A stretch of 64,000 nucleotides of DNA from Pseudoxanthomonas sp. PXM03 (GTDB taxonomy: Bacteria; Pseudomonadota; Gammaproteobacteria; Xanthomonadales; Xanthomonadaceae): positions 558,001 to 622,000 of the forward strand of contig NZ_JACVAU010000002.1 in the NCBI RefSeq assembly GCF_014852005.1, read 5' to 3'. This document shows, in pieces, positions 24,082 through 32,936 of the stretch (positions within the stretch are counted from its first letter, which is position 1; every line of letters starts with the position of its first letter). The notes beneath the pieces were generated by a model. It worked only from the letters and a program-made list of their open reading frames with translations, did not search any database and was not told the origin of the DNA. Both the position numbers and the translations under genes were made by a program.

Positions 24082-25470
24082 TCAGTGGCCGCCGTCGAGC
24101 GCTTTCAGTTCGCTGACCAGCGCGTTGGCCATCTCGCTGCCGTCGCCGTACAGCATGCGGGTGTTGTCGGCGTAGAACAGCGCGTTCTCGATGCCGGCGA
24201 AACCGGTGCCCTTGCCGCGCTTGATGACGATGGTGTTCTTCGAGTTCACCACGTCGAGGATCGGCATGCCGTAGATCGGCGACGCGGGATCGGTCTTCGC
24301 GACCGGGTTGACCACGTCGTTGGCGCCGATCACCAGCGAGACGTCGGTATTGGCGAACTCGGGGTTGATGTCGTCCATGTCGGCGATCAGGTCGTAGGGC
24401 ACGCCGGCTTCGGCCAGCAGCACGTTCATGTGCCCCGGCATGCGGCCGGCGACGGGGTGGATGGCGAACTTCACCTTCACCCCGCGATCCATCAGCTTCT
24501 GGCTGAGCTCCCAGATCTTGTGCTGCGCCTGCGCTACCGCCAGGCCGTAGCCCGGCACGATCACCACGCGTTCGGCATACGCCATCATCGCGGCCACGTC
24601 CGCAGCCTCGATGGGCTTCATGGAGCCGCCGATTTCCTGCATCGCCGCACTGCCGCCGCCGAAGTTGGAGAACAGCACGTTGCTGATCTTCCGGTTCATC
24701 GCCTTGGCCATCAGTCGCGTCAGCAGCATGCCGGCCGCGCCGACCATGGTGCCGGCGATGATCAGCGCCTCGTTGCCCAGCACGTAACCTTCGAACGCCA
24801 CCGCCAGACCGGTGAAGGCGTTGTACAGCGAAATCACCACCGGCATGTCGGCGCCGCCGATCGGCAGCGTCATCAGCACGCCCAGGGCCAGCGACAGCGC
24901 GAAGAACGCGACGATCCACGGCATCGCCAGGGTGGTCAGCGCCATCACGCCGCTGGCGATGGCGGCCAGCGCCACCAGCGCGTTGAACCACTGCTGGCCC
25001 GGGAAGGTGTAGCGCTTGTCCATGCGCCCGTCGAGCTTGGCCCAGGCGATCACCGAGCCGGTCAGCGAGACCGCACCGATCAGCGCGCCGATGACGGCGA
25101 GCGACAGCGTGAACGTCGATGGGGCCGGCTCACCCGACGAGTAGCGCACCAGTTCCACGGCGCCGATGGCAGCCGCCGAACCGCCGCCCATGCCATTGAA
25201 CAGCGCAACCATCTGCGGCATATCGGTGATCGCCACCTTCTTTCCCCACACCCAGTTCAACCCAACGCCGATGACGATGGCGGCGATCATCAGGCCGATG
25301 TTGTGCAGGCCAGGCAGGAAGAACGTGGCAACCGTCGCGATCAGCATGCCCACGCCGGCCCACTGGATGCCGCTGCGCGCCGTCTTGGGACTGGCCATGC
25401 GCTGCAGGCCCAGCAGGAACAGCGTGGCGGCGACGAAATAGCTCAGCTTCACCAGGGTGAGCGCGCTCAT
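24082..25470 (-). CDS. pntB: NAD(P) transhydrogenase subunit beta
   Basis: A 462-aa inner-membrane protein. About eight or nine transmembrane helices fill residues 1-265, including GVGLNWVWGKKVAITDMPQM and DMPVVISLYNAFTGLAVAFE. The NADP-binding domain III (about 285-462) carries VVIVPGYGLAVAQAQHKIWE, the HPVAGRMPGHMNVLLAEAGV loop, and GANDVVNP and KRGKGTGFAG motifs. It uses the proton gradient to reduce NADP with NADH. Its start overlaps the pntAB stop (ATGA). Confidence 0.95.
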   Translation of the reverse strand: MSALTLVKLSYFVAATLFLLGLQRMASPKTARSGIQWAGVGMLIATVATFFLPGLHNIGLMIAAIVIGVGLNWVWGKKVAITDMPQMVALFNGMGGGSAAAIGAVELVRYSSGEPAPSTFTLSLAVIGALIGAVSLTGSVIAWAKLDGRMDKRYTFPGQQWFNALVALAAIASGVMALTTLAMPWIVAFFALSLALGVLMTLPIGGADMPVVISLYNAFTGLAVAFEGYVLGNEALIIAGTMVGAAGMLLTRLMAKAMNRKISNVLFSNFGGGSAAMQEIGGSMKPIEAADVAAMMAYAERVVIVPGYGLAVAQAQHKIWELSQKLMDRGVKVKFAIHPVAGRMPGHMNVLLAEAGVPYDLIADMDDINPEFANTDVSLVIGANDVVNPVAKTDPASPIYGMPILDVVNSKNTIVIKRGKGTGFAGIENALFYADNTRMLYGDGSEMANALVSELKALDGGH

Positions 25471-25766
25471 TTGGCGTCCCCCGGCTTCTTGCTGCTCTTG
25501 AACATGTCCAGCATGCGCTCGGTGACCACGTAGCCGCCGGCAGCATTGCCAGCGCCGAGCAGCACGGCGATGAAACCGATGGCCTTCTCCAGCGTGGTAT
25601 CGGCGTGGCCCAGCACCACCATCGCACCGATCAGCACGATGCCGTGGATGAAGTTGGAGCCGGACATCAGCGGCGTGTGCAGGATCACCGGCACCCGCGA
25701 AATGATCACGTGCCCGGCGATGGCCGCCAGCATGAAGATGTACAGCGCCACGAACCCGTCGCTCAT
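25467..25766 (-). CDS. pntAB: NAD(P) transhydrogenase subunit alpha, membrane part (PntAb)
   Basis: A 99-aa subunit with three transmembrane helices: FVALYIFMLAAIAGHVIISR, then HTPLMSGSNFIHGIVLIGAM and the AIGFIAVLLGAGNAAGGYVV segment. The motif PVILHTPLMSGSNFIHGI is diagnostic. I chose ATG 25766; ATG 25778 is four codons upstream. It overlaps pntB by four bases. Its usual partner pntAA lies about 2 kb upstream, beyond an inserted opposite-strand operon. Confidence 0.92.
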   Translation of the reverse strand: MSDGFVALYIFMLAAIAGHVIISRVPVILHTPLMSGSNFIHGIVLIGAMVVLGHADTTLEKAIGFIAVLLGAGNAAGGYVVTERMLDMFKSSKKPGDAK

Positions 25767-25931
25767 CCGCTCCCCCATCCTGTCCACGTTGTCGACACCG
25801 TTGCGCGGCGCGCAGGGTGTGTCCGCATCATAACCGCACCTGAACCCGGCGGGTGTCGCTGTCCGGCCTGTCAACCGCGCCCCGCGCAGCGCGTTCCCAT
25901 GCCTGCACCACCCACCCCCGAGGACCCGACC

Positions 25932-26267
25932 ATGAGACGCATGTCACTGCTGGCACTGACCGTACTGCTGCTGGGCACCACCGGCGTCGCCTCCGCGCGC
26001 GATGCAGGAGACCGCATCGACCACCGGCTGGATCGCAAGGGCGACCGCGTGGAGCACCGCATGGATGCGCGCGGCGACCGCATCGAACGGCGCTTCGACC
26101 GCAGCGCGCAGTGGGCCGACACCCATGGCCATCCCCGCGCCGCGAAGCACCTGGAGCGCCGTGGCGACCGTATCGACCTCCGCCTGGACCGCAAGGGCGA
26201 GCGCGCCGAAGCGCATTGGGACCGTCGCGGCGACCGCATCGACCGCCGCCTGGATCGTCGCGGCTGA
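25932..26267 (+). CDS. Secreted Arg/Asp-rich 11-residue repeat protein
   Basis: A 111-aa protein with GAGGA upstream of its ATG. Residues 1-22 are a signal peptide (LLALTVLLLGTTGVASA). The mature part is built of about six 11-residue repeats of the type GDRIDHRLDRK, seen at 26, 37, 48, 78, 89 and 100, separated in the middle by SAQWADTHGHPRAAKHLER. It is extremely rich in Arg and Asp, with hydrophobic residues at a regular step, so it should form a long charged helix or coiled coil in the periplasm. The function is unknown. It stands at the head of a plus-strand cluster with a sigma factor. Confidence 0.7.
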   Translation: MRRMSLLALTVLLLGTTGVASARDAGDRIDHRLDRKGDRVEHRMDARGDRIERRFDRSAQWADTHGHPRAAKHLERRGDRIDLRLDRKGERAEAHWDRRGDRIDRRLDRRG

Positions 26268-26290
26268 TTCACGCCACTGGCCGCTAAGCT

Positions 26291-26860
26291 ATGTTGGTGA
26301 GCACCGCCCCCAGTCCGTCGCCGGAAACGTCGCCGTCCAGCCCACTGGCGGCGACGCTTGATCTGTTCCTGGCTGACATCGGGCCGCGCGCGTTCCGCTT
26401 TGCCGAAGCCGGCCTGCGCCATCGCGAGGACGCACTGGACGCCGTGCAGGACGCCATGATGAAGATGCTGGTGTACGCCGACCGCCCTGCTGCGGAATGG
26501 ACGCCCTTGTTCTGGAGCATCCTGCGCCGGCGCATCGTCGACCTGCAGCGCCGCGCCGGCTTCCGGCTGCGCTGGCTGCTGCCGACCGGCGACCGCGGCG
26601 AAGAAGGCCCGGTGGACTGGGCGCCCGACCACGGCGCCGGCCCCTCGCAGGCGCACGACCAGCGCGAAGCCTACGCGCGCCTCGTGCATGCCCTGCGCGC
26701 ATTGCCTGCCCGGCAGCGCGAAGCGTTCACCCTGCGCGTGCTGGAAGAACTGGACGTGGCCGACACGGCGCGCGCGATGGGCTGCTCGGAGGGCTCGGTG
26801 AAGACGCACCTGTCCCGTGCGCGCGATGCCCTGCAACGGCAACTGGAGGAGTTCCGATGA
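26291..26860 (+). CDS. RNA polymerase ECF-type sigma factor
   Basis: A 189-aa sigma-70 family protein. Region 2 is at about 22-85 (RAFRFAEAGLRHREDALDAV, then QDAMMKML and LFWSILRRRIVDLQRR). Region 4 is at about 130-185 (LPARQREAFTLRVLEELDVA, then RAMGCSEGSVKTHLSRARDAL). The N-terminal 20 residues are Ser/Pro-rich. Its stop overlaps the ATG of the next gene (ATGA), so sigma and putative anti-sigma are coupled. Confidence 0.88.
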   Translation: MLVSTAPSPSPETSPSSPLAATLDLFLADIGPRAFRFAEAGLRHREDALDAVQDAMMKMLVYADRPAAEWTPLFWSILRRRIVDLQRRAGFRLRWLLPTGDRGEEGPVDWAPDHGAGPSQAHDQREAYARLVHALRALPARQREAFTLRVLEELDVADTARAMGCSEGSVKTHLSRARDALQRQLEEFR

Positions 26861-27264
26861 ACCGCACTCACGACAATGACCACGGCTTCGACCAGGAAGC
26901 CCGTCGCCTGCACCGGACCGCCCTCGCACAGGTGTCGCCACAGACGCTGATGCAATTGCGCAGCGCCCGCCACGAGAGCCGGCGCAACGCCCCGGCGTCC
27001 GGTAGCCCGCGTACGTGGCGCTGGCTCACGGCGACAGCGTTCTCCGCCGTGCTCGCGGTGGGGCTGGGACTGCAATGGCTGCCGCGCACGCCGGATGCCT
27101 CCGCACCCACGGCGGCAACCACCATATCGGCGGTTGCTCAGACGGAGAACGACGCCACCGCCGATGATCTCGGCGTGCCGAGCGCGCTCGATGAAGACCC
27201 CGACCTGTATCTGTGGCTGGCTTCCGCCGATGCCCAACCCCTCGCCATGGAGTCGACCCCATGA
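26857..27264 (+). CDS. Putative single-span regulator of the sigma factor
   Basis: A 135-aa protein. The N-terminal ~50 residues are cytoplasmic and basic (EARRLHRTALAQVSPQTLMQ), followed by one transmembrane segment (about 53-72, TWRWLTATAFSAVLAVGLGL) and an acidic outer tail ending DEDPDLYLWLASADAQPLAM. Position between an ECF sigma gene and a DUF3106 gene matches the DUF3619-type slot of beta/gammaproteobacterial operons. It may act as an anti-sigma factor, but no zinc HxxxCxxC motif is present. It overlaps both neighbours by four bases. Confidence 0.65.
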   Translation: MNRTHDNDHGFDQEARRLHRTALAQVSPQTLMQLRSARHESRRNAPASGSPRTWRWLTATAFSAVLAVGLGLQWLPRTPDASAPTAATTISAVAQTENDATADDLGVPSALDEDPDLYLWLASADAQPLAMESTP

Positions 27265-27704
27265 TGGTCCGTACCCTCCGTCTTTTCTTCCTCGGCCTGC
27301 TGCTCGCCAGCGGCCATGCATGGGCGCAGTCCGCACCCGCGCCGCTGCCTGCGTGGGAAAAGCTCACGCCCGAGCAGCGCGAGGCCCTCATCGCACCCGT
27401 GCGCGACCGCTGGAACCGCGAGCCGGACGAGCGCGGCCGCATGATGGAGCGTGCACAGCGCTGGCAGGCGCTCACGCCCGAACAACGTGCGCAGGCACGG
27501 CATGGCATGAAGCGCTTCGAAGGCATGAGCCCCGATCAGCGCCGACAGGCACGCGCGCTCTACGGCCGCATGAAGACGCTCACCCCCGAACAGCGCGCCG
27601 AGCTGCGCGAGCAATGGAAGAAGATGACACCCGAACAACGCGAGGCATGGATGCGCGACAACGCGCCGCCACCGCGTGACCGCGACCGGCGGCCAGACCG
27701 CTGA
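27261..27704 (+). CDS. DUF3106 periplasmic protein
   Basis: A 147-aa protein starting at ATG 27261, which overlaps the previous stop (ATGATG). Residues 1-22 are a signal peptide (FFLGLLLASGHAWA). The mature part repeats the motif TPEQR about every 25-35 residues (LTPEQREAL, LTPEQRAQA, MSPDQRRQA, LTPEQRAEL, MTPEQREAW), with helical segments between, as in DUF3106 and CpxP/Spy-like helical periplasmic proteins. The tail RDRDRRPDR is very basic. It is probably a periplasmic stress or metal-sensing helper; this is an inference. Confidence 0.8.
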   Translation: MMVRTLRLFFLGLLLASGHAWAQSAPAPLPAWEKLTPEQREALIAPVRDRWNREPDERGRMMERAQRWQALTPEQRAQARHGMKRFEGMSPDQRRQARALYGRMKTLTPEQRAELREQWKKMTPEQREAWMRDNAPPPRDRDRRPDR

Positions 27705-27713
27705 GATCCGCCG

Positions 27714-28820
27714 TCAGGGGACGGCGGGCGTCGCCAATGGCCTTTCCGGCCACACTGTCTTCGCCAGCAGTTCGTCGTCCCAGTCGAACTGCAGGGCGCC
27801 GTCCTTGACGAACAGCGCGACGAAGTTCAGCACGTTACGGGCGTACATCTCGCTGGCGTGCACCGCGCCCAGGCTGGCGAGGTTCAGGGGTCCGGCCACG
27901 GTCACGCCGTTGTACGAATAAGTCTCGCCGGGACGTGTCAGCTCGCAGTTACCGCCGGTTTCGGCGGCCAGATCGACGATGACGCTGCCCGGCTTCATGC
28001 CGTCCACCATCGCCGTGGTGATGATCTTCGGCGCCGGGCGGCCCGGGACAGCCGCCGTGCAGACCACGACATCGATGCCTTTCAGATGATCGGCCAGTCG
28101 CTGCTGCTGCAGCGCGCGCTCTTCGTCCGTCAGCTGGCGCGCATACCCGCCATCGCCCGCCGCGCTGACACCCAAGTCCAGGAACTTCCCGCCCAGCGAT
28201 TCGATCTGCTCGCGCGTCTCCGGACGCACGTCGAAGCCCTCCACCTGCGCGCCCAGGCGCTTGGCCGTGGCGACGCCCTGCAGGCCCGCCACGCCGGCGC
28301 CCACGATCAACACCTTCGAGGGCCGGATGGTGCCGGCGGCCGTGGTCAGCATGGGGAAGAAGCGCGGCGCCAGCTGCGCGGCGATCAGCACTGCCTTGTA
28401 ACCGGCCATGCCCGCCTGCGAACTCAGCACATCCATCGCCTGCGCACGCGTGGTGCGCGGCAGCCGCTCGAGCGGGAACGCCTGGATGCCGCGTGCGCGA
28501 AGGGCTTCGTCGCGCGCGGGATCGGCCGACGGCTGCAGCACGCCCACCAGCGTGGCGCCCGTCTTGAACTGGCGGATCGCGTCTGGCGCGGGCGGCTGCA
28601 CGCATAGCAGCAGGTCGGCACCCTGCCGGCCTTCGCCATCGACAAGCTCCGCCCCTGCATCGGCATACGCCTGATCGACGAAACCGGCTGCCTGGCCCGC
28701 GTCGCGCTCCACGGTCACCCGTGCGCCTGCGGCCAGCATTTTGCGGACCGTTTCCGGCGTCGCGGCCACGCGGCGCTCACCAGTCGCGGTTTCCTTCAGT
28801 ACCCGAACTTCGACCGCCAT
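27714..28820 (-). CDS. pntAA: NAD(P) transhydrogenase subunit alpha, soluble part (PntAa)
   Basis: A 368-aa soluble NAD-binding subunit, alanine-dehydrogenase fold. The N-terminal KETATGERRVAATPETV, the NAD glycine motif VLIVGAGVAGLQGVATAKRL (about 170-189) followed by GFDVRPETREQIESLG, and IITTAMVDGMKPGSVIVDLA are all typical of transhydrogenase domain I. It works with the membrane subunits encoded at 24.1-25.8 kb, but the opposite-strand sigma cluster lies between, so it needs its own terminator and the other two need their own promoter. Confidence 0.93.
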   Translation of the reverse strand: MAVEVRVLKETATGERRVAATPETVRKMLAAGARVTVERDAGQAAGFVDQAYADAGAELVDGEGRQGADLLLCVQPPAPDAIRQFKTGATLVGVLQPSADPARDEALRARGIQAFPLERLPRTTRAQAMDVLSSQAGMAGYKAVLIAAQLAPRFFPMLTTAAGTIRPSKVLIVGAGVAGLQGVATAKRLGAQVEGFDVRPETREQIESLGGKFLDLGVSAAGDGGYARQLTDEERALQQQRLADHLKGIDVVVCTAAVPGRPAPKIITTAMVDGMKPGSVIVDLAAETGGNCELTRPGETYSYNGVTVAGPLNLASLGAVHASEMYARNVLNFVALFVKDGALQFDWDDELLAKTVWPERPLATPAVP

Positions 28821-28912
28821 GCGCCCCTCGTCGTTAGGTCATCCGTGTCGCGATGCTAACAGAGCGCGGCATCCCCGCGCGGAAGCGGAGGACCGACGGT
28901 CCCGGCGTGTGC

Positions 28913-31225
28913 TCAGACCGCCGCGGCGGGCGACGGTGCGGGTTCGAGGCGCTCGATCACGCCCTGCATGGCACTGTCGAAGGCGTCCTCGCTCTGGTGC
29001 GTACGCAGGCGGCCCAGGCGCACCATCGCGGCCAGTTCTTCCGGCGAAGCGACGCAGAAACGTACGCCGCGGCGATTGACGAACAGCAGGCGTGAGGAGA
29101 TCGGGCTGACCCACGACAGCTTGCCCGCCTGCACCTTGTTGTCCTTGTCGATGAAGTCGAGCCAGGTGCCGATCGCAAGATTGCGGAAGTGGTCGGCATC
29201 GCTGTGGTCGAACTCGAGCGTATCCGCGCCGGCGACCAACTGGATCGGCGTGGCTTCCTCGTCGATGACCGGCTTCGGCAGCACCACCTGCGGCAGTTCC
29301 GGCAGCGCTTTTTCCAGGTCCGGCCGCGCGGCGGCCACCGCCTGCAGCGTGTCGTGCAGGGCATCCACCGCACCGCCGGCGGCATCCTGGTTCATGCCGA
29401 CGCTGGCGAAGACCTTCAGCAGCGCCGGTCGCCACGCCTGCAACCAGGGCTTGCCGACGACATGGCGCTGCGCTTCGGTGAGTTCTTCCAGCACGCCGTC
29501 CGCCAGGGTGAGCGACTCGCGCAGGCCGTCGCCGTCCTCGCCTTCGCGCAGTACCGTCATGGTGACGTGGTGCGCCCACGGCTGGCGCAGGAAATCCTCG
29601 ATGGCCTGAGGCACGCGGCGATCCGCGAGGCGTTCGTCCAGTTCGGTGTTCATGCGCGCGCGCGCGGCTTCAAGGCGTTCCTGTCCGCGCTGGATTTCGG
29701 CGGCGCGGCGTTCGGCGATCTCGATGCGGCGGCGATGCTGCTCCAGGAACGCACGGAATTCTTCTTCCAGCGTCAGGAAGATCGCGAGGTTCTCGTTGAA
29801 CTCGGCGACCAGGCGGTCGACCACCTCTTCCACCTTGGTCAGCAAGGTGCGCTCGGCGGCGCTCTCGCCGTTGTTGCCTTCGCAGGCCTCCGCCAGCACG
29901 TTGAGCAAGCGGCGCGCCGGGTGCGTCTTCTGCACGAACATGCGCCGGTCCAGCAGCGCCACCTTGACGAACGGCACCACGAGGCGACCGATCAGCTCGC
30001 GCGGACGGCCTTCCAGGTCGCGCTCGTCCAGCATCACATCGAACAGCATGCCGACCAGGTCGATCGCATCCTCGTCGACGGGCGCCAGGCGCGCGGTGGA
30101 CGGGTCCACGCCCAGCTGCATGGCGCTGCTGAGTACTTCGTTCTTCAACCGCTGCGCCAGTGACTCCCCGTTGTCGCCGATCGCTGCACGCAGCGTGGCG
30201 CTGGGCGTGGCCTGCAACAGGGACAGCACCGACAGCATTTCCCGCTGCGAGAGGTCACGCTGGCGCTGGTCGGCCGCGCGCGCTTCCGCTGCATCGCCCG
30301 CATCGCGACCACGGCGCGACTCCTGCAACAGGTGGTGCAGGGCTTCAAGCAGGACGCCTTGCGCACCGGGCGCGGCGCCGTAGCCCGGAGGCACGTCGCC
30401 GAAGCCGCCCATCATCGGGGCGGCGCGCGTCGCTTCGAGGCCACGGCTCACGCCCGCCATCCGATTGAGGAAACGCGCTGCCCACGCGGGTGCGCCGGGC
30501 TCTTCGCCACCGTCACCCTCGTTTTCCATGTCCGGCGGTGCGCCGGCCTCGGGCTTCGGCGCGCGGCGCGATGGCAGTTCCGGCATCACGCCGACCTGCA
30601 TGAGGCGCTGATCCAGCGACGCATAGATGCGCGCAATCGCGGGCACGAGGTCCCGTTCGCACAGCTTGATCACCACCAGCCGGACCTCGGGTGCGAGGTC
30701 GCACGCCGAAAACGCCTGGTGGACGGCCACGCCGATGTGCTCGGGGCCGATGGGGTTGAGCTCCACGTCAAGCACGACATCGCCGGCGATCCAGCCCAGG
30801 CGGCGGTCCAGCCGGGCGAGGACAGGCTTGCAGTCGCGCTGGATGACACTGGCCAGGTTGCGCACCGCCAGCCGGGACTCCAGCTCCTGGTCCGTTATCA
30901 GGGTCAGTCCGTCTTCCGACCCCTGCGCGAACGCGCGCTCCATGGACAGCGGCTGCCCTTCCTGCAGCGCGCTCCAGGCCCGCTGCAGATGGGCGCGGAA
31001 GCGCACGATGATGTCTTCGCGGCGGCGGCGCAGTTCGCGCATCGCGTCGAGGAAGGCCATCTGCGAGGGACCGGCCCGCTCGGCGCGGTCGAACAGCGCA
31101 TCGTCGAAACGACCCAACGCCACCGCGAAGGCGTCCACCAGCGGCGGGATCGCGGCGTCACGCGCCTGGTCCAGCAGGCGCGTGTCCCGACCGGGCCGAT
31201 CGGCGATATTGAGGACGTTCGACAT
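28913..31225 (-). CDS. DUF1631 family protein
   Basis: A 770-aa cytoplasmic protein. ATG 31225 gives MSNVLNIADRPGRDTRLLDQ; longer readings add implausible residues. The first ~200 residues are helical (DALFDRAERAGPSQMAFLDA), a disordered acidic/Pro-rich stretch follows at about 225-260, and the long helical core (about 330-600) holds the RRMFVQKTHPARRLLNVLAE motif. The C-terminus (WVSPISSRLLFVNRRGVRFC) resembles a PilZ-like or SH3-like beta domain. DUF1631 proteins are widespread in gammaproteobacteria with unknown function. It is monocistronic here. Confidence 0.85.
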   Translation of the reverse strand: MSNVLNIADRPGRDTRLLDQARDAAIPPLVDAFAVALGRFDDALFDRAERAGPSQMAFLDAMRELRRRREDIIVRFRAHLQRAWSALQEGQPLSMERAFAQGSEDGLTLITDQELESRLAVRNLASVIQRDCKPVLARLDRRLGWIAGDVVLDVELNPIGPEHIGVAVHQAFSACDLAPEVRLVVIKLCERDLVPAIARIYASLDQRLMQVGVMPELPSRRAPKPEAGAPPDMENEGDGGEEPGAPAWAARFLNRMAGVSRGLEATRAAPMMGGFGDVPPGYGAAPGAQGVLLEALHHLLQESRRGRDAGDAAEARAADQRQRDLSQREMLSVLSLLQATPSATLRAAIGDNGESLAQRLKNEVLSSAMQLGVDPSTARLAPVDEDAIDLVGMLFDVMLDERDLEGRPRELIGRLVVPFVKVALLDRRMFVQKTHPARRLLNVLAEACEGNNGESAAERTLLTKVEEVVDRLVAEFNENLAIFLTLEEEFRAFLEQHRRRIEIAERRAAEIQRGQERLEAARARMNTELDERLADRRVPQAIEDFLRQPWAHHVTMTVLREGEDGDGLRESLTLADGVLEELTEAQRHVVGKPWLQAWRPALLKVFASVGMNQDAAGGAVDALHDTLQAVAAARPDLEKALPELPQVVLPKPVIDEEATPIQLVAGADTLEFDHSDADHFRNLAIGTWLDFIDKDNKVQAGKLSWVSPISSRLLFVNRRGVRFCVASPEELAAMVRLGRLRTHQSEDAFDSAMQGVIERLEPAPSPAAAV

Positions 31226-31379
31226 GCGCAAGGTTCCCCGCCTTGGCAGGCGAAAGGAGTTCGGGGGATGCGGACCGGGGATCCGCCATGACATCGTAGG
31301 AAATCCGGCGGACCGGCAACCGTGATGGCCTCGGCATTTTAGTGCCATGCAACACGATGTGGCACGGTAAACTTGACGC

Positions 31380-31961
31380 ATGTCGCTTACCGATCCCCTG
31401 CACGCCCTCGACGCACGCCGTTCCGTGCCCTCCAAACAACTCGGCGAACCCGGCCCTGACGACGCCACGCTGCTGCGGATGCTCGCCTCCGCCGTCCGCG
31501 TACCGGATCACGGCAAGCTGGTGCCGTTCCGCTTCATCCGCATCCAGGGCGACGCCAGGCATGCGCTGGGCGAATATCTGGCGGCACGCACCTTGCATCT
31601 CGATCCCGCTGCGGCGGACGCCGTGATCGCCAAGGACCGAGCGCGCTTCTCGCACGCGCCGGTCATCATCACCGTGGTCGCGCGCCTCACCTCGGGCCAC
31701 AAGGTGCCGGAACAGGAGCAGCTGCTCACGGCCGGCAGCGTCTGTTTCGCCCTGCTGCAATCCGCGCAGGCACTCGGCTTCGGCGCGCAATGGCTGACCG
31801 GCTGGATGGCGTACGACGATGCCGTGGCGGAAACGCTCGGCCTGGCTGCGAACGAGAGGATCGCCGGCTTCATCCACATCGGCACACCGCTGCTGGACGC
31901 ACCCGAACGCGAACGTCCGGATCCTGCGGCTCTGCTGAGCGACTGGGCGCCCCATGCCTGA
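31380..31961 (+). CDS. Nitroreductase family protein (YdjA-like)
   Basis: A 193-aa FMN-dependent nitroreductase of the small YdjA type. Residues LDARRSVPSKQLGEPGPDDA hold the N-terminal FMN phosphate contact, RVPDHGKLVPFRFIRIQG the second signature, and the C-terminal GFGAQWLTGWMAYDDAVAET and IHIGTPL the flavin dimer contacts. It reduces nitro or quinone compounds with NAD(P)H; the physiological substrate is unknown. The next gene starts eight bases before its end, indicating coupled translation. Confidence 0.88.
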   Translation: MSLTDPLHALDARRSVPSKQLGEPGPDDATLLRMLASAVRVPDHGKLVPFRFIRIQGDARHALGEYLAARTLHLDPAAADAVIAKDRARFSHAPVIITVVARLTSGHKVPEQEQLLTAGSVCFALLQSAQALGFGAQWLTGWMAYDDAVAETLGLAANERIAGFIHIGTPLLDAPERERPDPAALLSDWAPHA

Positions 31962-32862
31962 GCAGGCCGTCATGCGCCCGCTCCATCTGGTCGACGCCAG
32001 CCTGTACGTGTTCCGCGCCTGGCACTCGATGCCGGACGAATTCCAGGATGCCGATGGCTGGCCCACCAACGCGGTGCACGGCTTCGCGCGCTTCCTGCTG
32101 GAACTGCTCGAGAAGGAACGCCCCGCGCACATCGCGATCGCCTTCGACGAGGCGCTGGACAGTTGCTTCCGCAATCGCCTTTATCCGGCCTACAAGGCCA
32201 ATCGCGACCCTGCACCGGAGGAACTCCGGCGCCAGTTCACGCACTGCAAGGCGCTCTGCGCCGCGCTCGGGCTGAGCGTGCTCGCGCACGGCGAATACGA
32301 GGCGGACGACCTGATCGGCAGTGCATTGCATGCCGCAAGGCCGCAAGGGTTCCGCGGCATCATCGTGTCCGCAGACAAGGACCTGTCGCAACTCCTGCAG
32401 GAACACGACGAGCAATGGGATTTCGCCCGCGGCCAGCGCTGGGGCATGCATGGCGTGAAGGCCCGGCACGGCGTGGAAGCGCGGCAGATCGCCGACTACC
32501 TCGCGCTGACAGGCGATGCCGTGGACAACATTCCGGGTGTCACCGGGATCGGGGCGAAGTCCGCCGCCGTGCTGCTGGCGCACTTCGGCGATCTCGACAC
32601 CCTGCTCGCGCGCATGGATGAAGTCGCGTTCCTGCGCCTGCGCGGCGCCGCGACGCTCGCCGTGCGCCTGCGCGAACAGCGCGAACATGCCCTGTTGTGG
32701 CGCCAGCTCACGACGATCGCCCTGGACGCGCCGCTTGGCGAGGTGGAGTCCGGTCACGCACGAGGCCAAGCCGATGGCGACATGTTGGCGGGCCTCTCGG
32801 ATTCATTGCGCTTCGGCCCGATGACGCGGCGGCGGCTGCGGGTGGCGGCGGGGTTAGAGTGA
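31954..32862 (+). CDS. 5'-3' exonuclease / flap endonuclease-like protein
   Basis: A 302-aa PIN/FEN-fold nuclease like the N-terminal domain of DNA polymerase I or Xni. Metal-binding acidic motifs are HLVDASLYVFRAWH at the start, HIAIAFDEALDSCFR, then GEYEADDLIGS and IIVSADKDLSQLL. The helix-hairpin-helix region is ADYLALTGDAVDNIPGVTGI followed by GAKSAAVLL. It overlaps the nitroreductase gene by eight bases. It would remove flaps or RNA primers during repair and replication. A polysaccharide island begins 75 bases after its stop. Confidence 0.88.
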   Translation: MPEQAVMRPLHLVDASLYVFRAWHSMPDEFQDADGWPTNAVHGFARFLLELLEKERPAHIAIAFDEALDSCFRNRLYPAYKANRDPAPEELRRQFTHCKALCAALGLSVLAHGEYEADDLIGSALHAARPQGFRGIIVSADKDLSQLLQEHDEQWDFARGQRWGMHGVKARHGVEARQIADYLALTGDAVDNIPGVTGIGAKSAAVLLAHFGDLDTLLARMDEVAFLRLRGAATLAVRLREQREHALLWRQLTTIALDAPLGEVESGHARGQADGDMLAGLSDSLRFGPMTRRRLRVAAGLE

Positions 32863-32936
32863 GTCGCGCAGTGACATGGCACGCTGCGCAAAGTCGTTAG
32901 AATGATCGCTCACAAGACAGAACGGAATTCTGCAGC

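Noticed and set aside
28839..29579. Minus-strand frames overlapping the end of the DUF1631 gene
   Set aside because: Out-of-frame Arg/Gly-rich translation with no motif; the DUF1631 frame is continuous through the region.
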